In this document: positions 1 to 7,093 of the stretch, piece by piece
Layout of the letters: each line of letters begins with the position of its first letter
Position numbering within the stretch: position 1 is the first letter of the stretch
From: Sodalis-like endosymbiont of Proechinophthirus fluctus
GTDB taxonomy: Bacteria; Pseudomonadota; Gammaproteobacteria; Enterobacterales; Enterobacteriaceae
Direction of reading: 5' to 3'
Length of the DNA: 9,792 nt
Assembly: GCF_001602625.1 (NCBI RefSeq)
Contig: NZ_LECR01000049.1
Coordinates: 1 to 9,792 of the forward strand
Notes under the pieces: model-generated
The model's input: only the letters and a program-made list of their open reading frames with translations
What the model was told of the DNA's origin: nothing
Databases searched by the model: none
Program-made: the position numbers and the translations under genes

Positions 1-461
1 TGCGCAGGCTTTCCGCTTGCGCCACCCATGGCTAATTGTTCCCGGGCCACCCGTTGCGGGATCTAGCTCCAATTGGTCCACTATATTCACTTACTTTACC
101 CATAAAAAGGTGAATAGCACTCTAATAAGGGTTTGGAGATAATAATATCGCCGCTGCGCAGGCGGGACGGTGGTATCGATAACAGGATGTCCTTTTGTCA
201 TGTCCGGCACTGCATCTTCCCATAGGCAACCCGCCACTGAGCGGCAATGACCGGGTTGGGTTACTCCTAAAGGTTGCCGGGTTATCCTTGCGTCAACGGA
301 TCATTTATGGAAAAGTGGGAGATAAACGTACACAGACTGCGCCATCCCCGGCTCGGCGACACATTGCCGTGGGCCATCGGCGGATTGTGCTGGGAAGGTG
401 CAGGGTCAGTGAAAGGGCATTTAAACGTTCTCCTCTATCCGCGCTAAATTTCCACAATGAG
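1..461. other. Unassigned degraded region
   Basis: I read both strands and cannot name a gene here. The 95-codon plus-strand frame at 195-482 has no recognisable domain and no convincing ribosome binding site. On the minus strand a GAGGAGA sequence sits about 8 bases before an ATG at 420-418, but that frame stops after four codons and stitching frames gave no family I know. The region is probably an older pseudogene or two, transcribed leftward and divergent from the aga operon. A protein-level search of all six frames would be the decisive test. Confidence 0.4.
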
Positions 462-629
462 TTAACTATAATAGGTGGCTGACCAATGGCTTACCAGTTT
501 CAGGCTTGCGTCATTGCCATCACAAGCGATGTCGTCGTGCAGAAGCCGCCGTTCATTATTAATTTTGAGATCGGGCTCACATGTAAAATGTGAATCCAAC
601 TCGGGTAAAATCGATACCAGATTTTTCGT
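462..629 (-). pseudogene. Small minus-strand open frame of unknown function, ACG in place of start
   Basis: A 55-codon open frame runs leftward from ACG (629-627) to TAA (464-462). It begins KNLVSILPELDSHF and contains NNERRLLHDD. An AGGATAGGAGA ribosome binding site lies just upstream (632-642), the same 11 bases that precede the pstB start. The first codon reads ACG where ATG would fit, so I infer a lost start codon. The frame is too short for most enzymes, so it is probably the first part of a longer broken gene continuing left. It is divergent from agaR, which would suit a gene of the same sugar pathway, but I do not recognise the protein and assign no function. Confidence 0.35.
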
Positions 630-689
630 TTTCTCCTATCCTATGGAAATCAGCGTGACGTAACATGCGATTTCCCAACCTTATTTAAG

Positions 690-735
690 CACACTACGTG
701 TGGTATTTTCTCTTTCGCTTGAAAGTGAAAAGAAA
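690..735. promoter_or_regulatory. Candidate operator region between divergent genes
   Basis: The 290 bases between the leftward frame (629) and agaR (921) hold no gene. Two inverted repeats stand out. One is CACAC-TAC-GTGTG at 690-702. The other is TTTCGCTT (713-720) facing AAGTGAAA (723-730), a 7-of-8 match across a two-base gap. Repeated TTTC/CTTTC-like elements are typical of DeoR-family sugar repressors such as AgaR, which bind next to their own gene, so this is a reasonable operator candidate. The repressor is itself broken here, so any site would be a relic. No promoter boxes could be placed with confidence. Confidence 0.3.
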
Positions 736-920
736 GTGTTTTTAGACATTTATCGATAAAAAATAAGCTGTGACACCGTGCTCACAACACGCTCCTACTA
801 CGGCATTTACTGTAAAAAATTGAGGTCAAGGGTAATATCCTTTTACACCCCTTACCCTGCAGACTGACATTGCCGTAACCAGGAGAAAAATAACATTGCA
901 CTGAACACCGTGGAGTTGTC

Positions 921-1115
921 GTGAAAAAAAATCATCAAAATACTATAGATGACGGGTAACGTGCGCATCGTTTGCGCCAACAGTTCGGCGTTTCCTGCGT
1001 CACTATTCGCAACGATTTATGCTATCTGGAAAAAGTTGTGCATTGCGATCCCACTGGCGGGGGCGGGGCCCATGCTCAATCAACAATTCGTCTTTGACAG
1101 ACTTCTGCGCCAGCC
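921..1115 (+). pseudogene. agaR: agaR remnant, DeoR-family repressor N-terminus
   Basis: AgaR represses genes for N-acetylgalactosamine and galactosamine use. The likely start is GTG at 921, with GGAG at 912-915 upstream. After twelve codons there is an in-frame TAA (957-959), then the same frame reads RLRQQFGVSCVTIRNDLCYL, a DeoR-type DNA-binding helix-turn-helix (family pattern: GVS.VTIR.DL..LE). A frame change near 1040 leads to a GGAMLNQQF-like reading, matching the segment just after the helix-turn-helix in this family. The rest, including the whole sugar-phosphate sensor domain (about 180 residues), is missing; the sequence passes directly into agaS. DeoR membership is clear; the name agaR rests on the aga genes that follow. 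Confidence 0.65.
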
Positions 1116-1149
1116 GGACTTGTGCATCATGCTGTGCTGTGCGACGCTA

Positions 1150-1915
1150 GCTCTTCTTAATTTATCAGCCGTACCATGGCTCTCTCTGCCGGACTGCCAT
1201 CACCTCGTTATCACCTGTAACACTTAGGGAGAATTGGCACGTTTTGGCCAAGATCCGGAACGTGGACGTACCCTCCTCATTCCGACGGAAACGCTGGATT
1301 CAGGGTTTCGCCATGACCTCCAGCTTTAGTTGCATGCTGCCGGCGACGCTGCTGATGCTGGGTCCTTGGGCCCACTGGCACAGAGCGGAGAAATGCTGCA
1401 ATCGGTTGTCGATTGGTGCGACCAGCAACAGGCGTCATAGCAGCAAAACATTAAGCCATTGGCTTACGGCGGATTCACGCGCGTAATGTATCTCAGCGTG
1501 GGTTGTCTATCCAGCGTCGCCTAAGAGACTGCGCTGAAAACCCTCGAGCTGATTGCTGGCCGTATCGCCTCGCGTTACGACACACCGCTGGGTTTACGTT
1601 ATAGCCAACTTCATGATAAACAGTGGAACACTGGTGCTGCTGTTATCTAAAGATCCCTGCCCGATATGGCTACGAGCGCGGTTTTATGCATACGACACAA
1701 ACTGTGCAAAGACGCGGCCCTGGCGCTGAGCGGAGATATGGACGCTGATATACCAGAAACGCTCGCCGTCTTCGGTGCGCATGACTATATCTGGCTCAGC
1801 CTGCCGTATATGATGTTCTTGCAACTGCTGACGTTGGAAACCTCGCTAGCGCTCGGGATAACATCCGACACCGACGAAGTGAACCGCGTCGTACAACGTA
1901 ACCCTTTACCCCTAA
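1150..1915 (+). pseudogene. agaS: agaS remnant, SIS-domain galactosamine-6-phosphate deaminase/isomerase
   Basis: AgaS acts in the cytoplasm on galactosamine-6-phosphate, downstream of the PTS importer. Readable blocks in family order are LPDCHHLVITCN (about 1186-1221), LARFGQDPERGRTLLIPTE, GFAMTSSFSCML (from about 1303), ETALKTLELIAGRI and YDTPLG (about 1527-1595), and ETSLALG..SDTDEVNRVVQ near 1840-1895. These match the second half of the first SIS domain and all of the second. The blocks sit in different frames, with an in-frame TAG at 1225 and another stop near 1522. The N-terminal third or more is absent, lost with the end of agaR. The family is about 380 residues; about 250 codons remain. 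The end is approximate because the last frame shift makes the stop uncertain. Confidence 0.75.
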
Positions 1916-1962
1916 TGTCATGGTGCCTGTCAAGGCAGACAGTAGAAGGAAGACGCGTGACC

Positions 1963-2443
1963 ATGCCGAATATTTTATTGACCCGGATTGATAAGTCTGG
2001 GTACATAGCCGAGTGGGCGTAAGCTGGGGATAATTCCCCGAGTGCAAATTTATACTGGTGGGCAACGATCAGGCTAGGCCCGCCAGCAATCCAGTGCAGC
2101 AAAGCCTGATGGATATAGTGGTCGGCTGGCGTGGAAACCTGCTATTTCAACCCTGCAAAAAAACGATTGACGTTATTCATCGCGTCACTTCAGAGAATTT
2201 TTATCGTTTGCAAAACGCCGTAGGACTATACTGACTCTAGTACGCGGTGATGTGCCTATGAACGCGGTTAACGCTCACAATATGCATTTTGCCGACGGCA
2301 AACTGGCAAATTCATAAAACTATTTCGGTGGACAATAATAATACTGCGGCGTTTCGCGAGCTGACGCACCTGGGAGTGCAATGCGAGAGATTCGTTGCGT
2401 GCCGGAAGAAAGAAGCGAGCTGGTTAACTGGCTATTGGATTGA
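1963..2443 (+). pseudogene. agaV: agaV remnant, mannose-family PTS component IIB
   Basis: IIB components pass phosphate from IIA to the incoming sugar at the membrane. The gene starts ATG at 1963 behind GAAGGAAG and reads MPNILLTRID, the standard IIB N-terminus. The phosphorylated histidine block normally read as RLVHGQVGVSW survives out of frame as VHSRVGVSW (His codon about 2004-2006). Further blocks, in changing frames, are SANLILVGNDQ-like (about 2040), NPVQQSLMD (about 2090-2115), a conserved VCKTP-like segment (about 2210), and the C-terminus VPEERSELVNWLLD ending in TGA at 2441-2443. The 481 bases equal the family length of about 157 codons, so decay here is by small indels and substitutions, not large deletion. 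At least five frame changes or stops make it non-functional. Confidence 0.8.
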
Positions 2444-2457
2444 TAAGAGGATAGATT

Positions 2458-2675
2458 ATACTTACCAAGGCGCTGTTGATTGGCATGCTATCGGGCCTGG
2501 ATAGCGTGGATATGTTTAACTGGACTGATACACTTTCACCGGTCGGTGTAGTGGTAGGGCTCGCTGGTGAGGCTCATTTTAGGCGACGTTCATGCTGGCC
2601 TTTTAGTGGGCAGTAAACTGAAGCTGGTGGAATGGGAATGGTACCACTATCGGGTGCATAATCGCCGAATGTGAT
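2458..2675 (+). pseudogene. agaW: agaW remnant, PTS membrane component IIC N-terminus
   Basis: IIC is one of the two membrane subunits forming the sugar channel. AGAGGA at 2446-2451 is followed by ATA (2458-2460) where ATG is expected, then LTKALLIGMLSGLDSVDMFN. Later frames give LILGDVHAGLLVGSKLKLV, WMGMVPLSGA-like and SPNVIIGAL (the family's QPPNVIIG block) around 2570-2675. Only about the first 70 of roughly 260 residues remain, after which the sequence becomes the end of IID. The start codon is lost, at least three frameshifts are present and most membrane helices are gone. Confidence 0.72.
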
Positions 2676-2911
2676 AATAGGTGCGCTGGTAGCGTCGTAT
2701 GTATAAGCTGTCGATGCCGCTGGTGATGCATGCCGGCAAGGCATACGTAGCGCTGCAGACTGATGTACTGGATAAACTCATGCCGAATCTGCTGCCTTTG
2801 TGCTTCACGCTGCTGAAGTATTGGCTGATGAAATGCAGTTTTTTTCTAGTGAAGCTTATCTGACGGTCGTTATCGGCATTGCTGGTAGGTAAAGCCATCG
2901 GCCTGCTGTAA
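2660..2911 (+). pseudogene. agaE: agaE remnant, PTS membrane component IID C-terminus
   Basis: The block GALVASYV, then KLSMPLVMHAGKAYVAL and QTDVLDKLMPNLLPLCFTLL, matches the C-terminal part of mannose-family IID proteins (compare the ManZ-type IQDILDSLMPGLLPL). It ends in an IGLL-TAA reading with the stop at 2909-2911. A frame change near 2690 and another near 2880 break it. About 75 of roughly 290 residues are left. There is no IID start; the fragment is joined directly to the IIC fragment, so the overlap of the two entries is the joint itself (IIGALVAS could belong to either side). It was presumably translationally coupled to agaF, whose start lies 13 bases downstream. Confidence 0.7.
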
Positions 2912-2924
2912 GTCAGGAGGAACT

Positions 2925-3356
2925 ATGTTGGAGTGATTATTACCGGACACGGCGCTTTCGCTAGCAGGCTACTGCAGGAGGTGGAACAGGCCGCAGGCCA
3001 GCAAACTCTGTGTATGGCAGTGGATTTTCCCGATGGGATACAGCACTGAGGCGCTGTGGCAACGGCTGGCGGACGCCGGTGCCTATGATGACGACGATGG
3101 CATAGTCTTTCTAAGCGATGTGCTAGGCGGATGTACTTTTCGTGAAGCGGCCAATATTGCCCTTGATCATCCCGGATATAAAGTCATTACCGGCACCAAT
3201 CTGCAAATGGCGGTGGAGATGATACTGGATCGCTCTCAGTTGGACACCAAGGCATTCTGTGACCAGAAGTTAGAATGTGGTCAGCGCAGCGCTACCAGTC
3301 TATGGCATAAGCAGCATCTTTCCGCGCCTACTTTGTCCACCGAATCGGGAAGTTAA
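2925..3356 (+). pseudogene. agaF: agaF remnant, mannose-family PTS component IIA
   Basis: IIA takes phosphate from HPr and gives it to IIB in the cytoplasm. A strong CAGGAGG site (2914-2920) precedes ATG at 2925. A one-base loss near codon 3 shifts the frame to VIITGHGAFASRLLQEVEQA, which includes the phosphorylated histidine of the TGHG motif. The frame breaks again at about 3035 (after AVDFPDG) and continues as STEALWQRLADAG, FLSDVLGGCTFREAANIAL and VITGTNLQMAVEMIL to TAA at 3354-3356. Total length, 432 bases, equals the family length of about 144 codons. With only two frameshifts and all motifs readable, it is the least decayed gene of the operon, but it cannot give a normal product. Confidence 0.85.
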
Positions 3357-3359
3357 ACA

Positions 3360-3744
3360 AAACAGGCAGCGGGCGGCCGAATCCTTCACGACGTTGTTCT
3401 GACCGCAACCGATAAGATAACCCCGGTGTATCCATCTAAGCCATTGTCATGGTCAATACACCTACTGCCGCTCTCAGTAACCCATATTAATGCTCTCGCC
3501 CCGTAGTCTCAGGGGTAAACATCGTCGTACGCTTCGTCGATCGCTACTTCCATCATATTCACACTGGTATTGCACGTGATTATGCACCGGGCCAGCCCTA
3601 TATTTTGGTTATGCATGGCGATGATAGCGTCGGATAACTACTGTTCCACCAAGGCCCGCCCATTGCCATAACCTGAGAGCGGATATGCTCCAATTCAGCG
3701 TTGAATTGGCCGGAAATATGTTTATTAATATTCAAATTATCAAT
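3360..3744 (-). pseudogene. phoU: phoU remnant, phosphate signalling protein, N-terminal half
   Basis: PhoU links the Pst transporter to the PhoR kinase and keeps the Pho regulon off when phosphate is ample. It begins at ATT (3744-3742), where ATG is expected, behind GAGG, and reads [20 protein letters not shown] and RSQVMAMGG, near identity to the enterobacterial N-terminus. After a frameshift, EQQLSDAI-like, AMHNQN-like and [11 protein letters not shown] (to about 3518) follow. From there to 3360 only spacing and faint similarity (an RT..EGF.RPLPVL-like reading near residues 105-118) suggest PhoU. The second three-helix bundle (about 120 of 241 residues) is absent, and the gene runs into the convergent agaF end. 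Boundaries left of 3518 are uncertain. Confidence 0.78.
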
Positions 3745-3758
3745 GACGTACCTCGTGA

Positions 3759-4441
3759 TTAACCATAGCGGCCTGTGATGTAATCTTCAGTCTGTTTGTG
3801 CTGTGGCGCGGTGAAAAGACTGCAGTATCGCTGAATTCGACCCATTTCGCCCAGGTATATAAAAGCTGTGTAATCGGAGCAGCGCGCTACCTGTTGTATG
3901 TTATGCATTACGATGGCCAACATATAGTCGCTTTTCAGTTCGGAAATTAGTTTCTCTATCCGTCTAGTCAAGATCGGATCGCGCCGAATAGGGTTCATTC
4001 AGAAGCAAAACGTCAGGACAGAGACAATACCACACGCGATGCAAAGACGCTGTTGCTGGCCTCCCGAAAGGCTATAGCCGCTTTGGATGTAGCTTGTCGC
4101 GAGTTTCGTTCCACAGAGCGGCCTTGGTCAGTGTCCACTGCACCCGTTCATTCATCTCCGCGCGCGTTTCTCGAATAACAGCATGCTAAAGGCGATATTA
4201 TCATAAATCGACATCGGGGAATGGCGTTGGTTTTTGAAAGACCATTCCCACCTAATCGCAAAGTAGAGACACATCGCCGGTATTGGGCTATTAATGTAAC
4301 TGAAGGACGGCTAGATAAACGCCGTAACCTTATTACGTTTAATATTGAGGCTTATATTCTTCAGCGCATGATATTTACTGTAATAAAAATTGAGGTCCCT
4401 GACCTGCAACTTATGTCACCGGCCGAGTAAATTGGGTTCAT
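3759..4441 (-). pseudogene. pstB: pstB remnant, phosphate ABC transporter ATPase
   Basis: PstB is the cytoplasmic ATPase that powers PstCA. The gene starts ATG at 4441-4439 behind AGGATAGGAGA. Stitched frames give [19 protein letters not shown], then VTAFI followed by a stop and PSFSYI where the Walker A sequence GPSGCGKST should be (about 4305-4322). About 30 codons after it are missing. Next come [33 protein letters not shown] and the ABC signature [16 protein letters not shown]. Walker B reads VLLLNEP instead of VLLLDEP (about 3992-4012). The last 79 codons are one clean frame ending [10 protein letters not shown] and TAA at 3761-3759. Length is 683 bases against about 774. Loss of the nucleotide-binding loop means it cannot hydrolyse ATP even if translated. 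Confidence 0.88.
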
Positions 4442-4479
4442 GCTTCTCTCCTATCCTCAGCGACAATCGCCGACGGCGC

Positions 4480-5125
4480 CTAATGGTTTTCCTGGCAAAC
4501 ATCGTGCGGGCGATAATATTCAGCAATAGCAGCGCGCACAGGGTAATGATAACATCCTGGCTCAGGCCAACCTCTGCCATTCCACAAACGGACTCGTGGA
4601 GAATTTAAAGATCGTGACCGGTAGATTACCGATAGACTGAATTAGGTTGGGTACTCCAGAATTGATTGAACAACGATGTAAACAGCAGCGGCGTGGTTTC
4701 CAGCCCGCGACGCGCACCACCGCCCCAGCAGCACCCCGGTCAAAATAACGGATAGGGAAGTTTTCATGGTGATTGCGGAAATCATTTTCCACTTCGTGGT
4801 ATCTAACGCGTAGGCCGCTTCGCGCAGCGTATCGGGAACTAGGCGCATCATATTCTCGGTGGTGCGAATAACGATAGGAACCTGCAACAGCGCCAGCACG
4901 ATCACTCCGGCCTAGCCGGAGAAATGCTACATCCGGGGGTCACACCACCAGTCTGTAGACAGAAAGACCAATTACGATTGAGCGCGCGGACAGCAGGATA
5001 TCGTTGATGAAACTAATCACCTCCGCCAGCTATGACCGGTGGCCAACTCCGCCAGATAGACCACGGCCAGTACGCCAAGCGGCGTACTGATAAGCGTTTC
5101 CCACAAACTCAGCAAACTGCTGCCC
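4480..5125 (-). pseudogene. pstA: pstA remnant, phosphate ABC transporter permease
   Basis: PstA is one of two inner-membrane permeases of the phosphate channel. Readable in family order: GSSLLSLWETL, STPLGVLAVVYLAELA, FINDILLSA-like, then clean [40 protein letters not shown] and [20 protein letters not shown] (4905 downward), LPVTIFKFSTSPFVEWQRLA, and IITLCALLLLNIIARTMFA. The [16 protein letters not shown] block is the loop that docks on the ATPase. A one-base loss in an A run near 4488 moves the natural stop at 4482-4480 out of frame. About the first 70-75 of 296 residues, with the first membrane helix, are missing; the sequence upstream is already the end of pstC. Several frameshifts and internal stops are present. 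Confidence 0.85.
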
Positions 5126-5129
5126 TTCT

Positions 5130-5813
5130 ATATTTCTTTAGTCATCTTATCATTAATCGCGCGAACAGACCAGCACAATAAAAGTGATGAAGAACAAGAT
5201 AAGTCTTAGTACCATTACCTCGGAGAATTTATTGGCCAGTGCCGAGATGATTCTGTTTCTCGGCATAAAATAGCAACAGACTGTCAAGTTGGTAGGTATT
5301 GTCTATAATAAAGGTCACCGCTATTGTTTCTCCCAGGGCGCGTCCCAACCCCAGCATCACACCATATATAACCCAGTTTTTGGTAAACAGCAGAACGATG
5401 TGCCAAATCACTTCCCATGTTATTCAACTTTTCATCAGCACTGGTACTTGCTCAAAGACGTCACGCATGACCACAGCGATTAGGGAATAATCATAATAGC
5501 AAGCACAATGATACCCGCCGCTGCAAACATGCCGATACCAAACGCCGGATAGGAAAACAGCGCACCCACAACCGGACTGCCAGCAGTACCTCTCCTCTCC
5601 CAGCAGCTATTGGAAATAGCTGGCGGGTAGTGGGGCAAAGACGAACAACCCCACATACCATAACAATACTGGAGATGGCCGCTAGCGAGATGCTAATCTT
5701 GCCTAACAGAAGTAACGTGATCAGGTGATCCAGCGCCGCCGCGCGTACCAGTGTTCCGAATATAAGACGCCCCTTTTACCCGGCACTTGTATCACTGCTT
5801 TCATTTCCACCAT
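5130..5813 (-). pseudogene. pstC: pstC remnant, phosphate ABC transporter permease
   Basis: PstC is the partner permease of PstA. The start is ATG at 5813-5811, reading MVEMKAVIQVPGKRG, followed after a frameshift by a first helix FGTLVRAAALITLLLL-like. At about 5675-5690 this passes directly into SLAAISSIVYGMWGLFVFAP, which lies about 100 residues further on in intact PstC. Then PVVGALFSYPAFGIGMFAAA, VVMRDVFEQVPVLM, and the clean stretch [20 protein letters not shown] (ATPase-contact loop, about 5330) follow. The end LILFFITFIVLVCSRLMIR runs to about 5140 and merges into pstA. Length is about 680 bases against 960. Deletion, several frameshifts and a TAG in the middle of the C-terminal part make it non-functional. 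Confidence 0.85.
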
Positions 5814-5858
5814 AGCTTGCTCACATCAAAATGATTCTCTCGCAGGAGAAAAACGCCG

Positions 5859-6922
5859 TTACCAAACGGCCTTGCCATCGCTACCTTTCAGCTCAGTTTT
5901 CCACGCGTCTCACGGATGCAGGTAGTGACCGTATCAAGCACCGCCGTATCGTATAGTCCAGTTGGCTGGCCTGTTGCACGTCTTAGCTCTATAGACCCAA
6001 TGAAAGAATTTCAGCACTTCTTTTCCTTTTTCGGGACGATTTTGTTATTTGTACAGCAACAACATTAACGTGGTGTATGTTAATCGGCCATGCGTCGCTG
6101 CCCGGCTAATTGGTCAAGTCCTAAGCGAAGGAGTTTTCCCAATCGTCGCCTTTATCCGCCGCGCTGAAGTATTGCTCGGTACGAGATACTAGCTCGCGGT
6201 CGGCTTTGATCAATTTGGTGTAGGCGAGATGGTTTTGTTTGGTAGATATATTCCACATAGCCGATGGCGCCGGGTAAACGTTGTACGAAAGTTGCTACGC
6301 CGTCATTGCTTTCCTAATAGCCAGTTGACCGTCGAACCGGCGCCGATTTTCTGTTTCCAGTCAGGATTTACCTTGGCGATATAGCTGTAAAAATGAACGA
6401 GGTGACTGAACCATAAGGTGCGGTACACCGCTATAATCTCCTAATCTGGCAGATTCAGCCTAGGGTTGAGTTTGGTTATCGCCGTTTCGTTCCATTTTTT
6501 GATTTGACAGAGATAGATGTCACTCAGCGTTTTCCCATCCAGTGTCAGCTCGCCGGCGCTCTTCACGCCTGGCACGTTGATCGCCAGCACGACGCCACCG
6601 ATAAAGGTGGGAAATTAGAACAGGCCGTCTTTAATTAAGTTGTTCATCGCTCAGCGGCACGGCGGATGCGCCGAAATCGACGGTATTAATGATGATTGAT
6701 TTTACGCCGCCGGAGGAACCGCGATGCCTCGATAATTAACTTTTACGCCAGTGGATTTTTGATAGGAATCTACTAAGTTAGCGTAAACCAACCAGCGCCG
6801 GAAAAAGGTCGCACCTGCACCGATTAGGCTGGCTTGCAGCAAAAGCGGGCACCACCGCCAGAGTAAAATAGGCCACAAGCATGCCGGCAAAGAGGTGGAA
6901 AGGTGGTAAGAATCAGTTTCAT
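5859..6922 (-). pseudogene. pstS: pstS remnant, periplasmic phosphate-binding protein
   Basis: PstS captures phosphate in the periplasm and delivers it to PstCA. ATG at 6922-6920 follows GGGAGGG. The signal peptide is readable across one frameshift (MKLILTT, then a hydrophobic stretch to VVPAFAAS). The mature protein follows as [88 protein letters not shown] and the C-terminus AWKTELKGSDGKAVW-like, TAA at 5861-5859. At 1064 bases it is close to the intact gene (about 1041), so decay is by many small indels and stops rather than large deletion. The SGGVK and DFGAS phosphate-contact segments are still legible. It is first in the operon, 46 bases before pstC. Confidence 0.9.
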
Positions 6923-7016
6923 AATCCCTCCCTATGGAATAAAAAATGTCGAAATCTAATACTTATTATCAGTAAATATGACTACCGTGCAGGAGTAAAA
7001 ATAGGTAAGTTTGGTA

Positions 7017-7053
7017 GCAGAAAGATGTACAAAATATGACAGTTAGATAACAA
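7017..7053 (-). promoter_or_regulatory. Decayed Pho boxes (PhoB sites) of the pst promoter
   Basis: On the minus strand, about 95-130 bases before the pstS start, TTGTTATCTAACTGTCAT (7053-7036) and TTTTGTACATCTTTCTGC (7034-7017) follow each other in the helical phase of a tandem Pho box. The consensus is CTGTCATAAAACTGTCAT, repeated with a second box. The first site keeps a perfect downstream CTGTCAT half but its upstream half is changed (CTGTCAT to TTGTTAT); the second is weaker. Place, orientation and order fit the known enterobacterial pst promoter. The site probably no longer binds PhoB well, and the operon it served is dead. Confidence 0.65.
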
Positions 7054-7093
7054 TTCCTAGTGTGTTGGCACATGAACAACACCACGCTTACCG

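Noticed and set aside
1785..2102. 105-codon minus-strand frame across the agaS-agaV boundary
   Set aside because: Shadow of agaS and agaV on the opposite strand; plus-strand readings match named families, this one does not.
2443..2911. A functional IIC-IID fusion protein
   Set aside because: Several frameshifts and stops lie on both sides of the joint and the start codon is lost, so it is a deletion scar.
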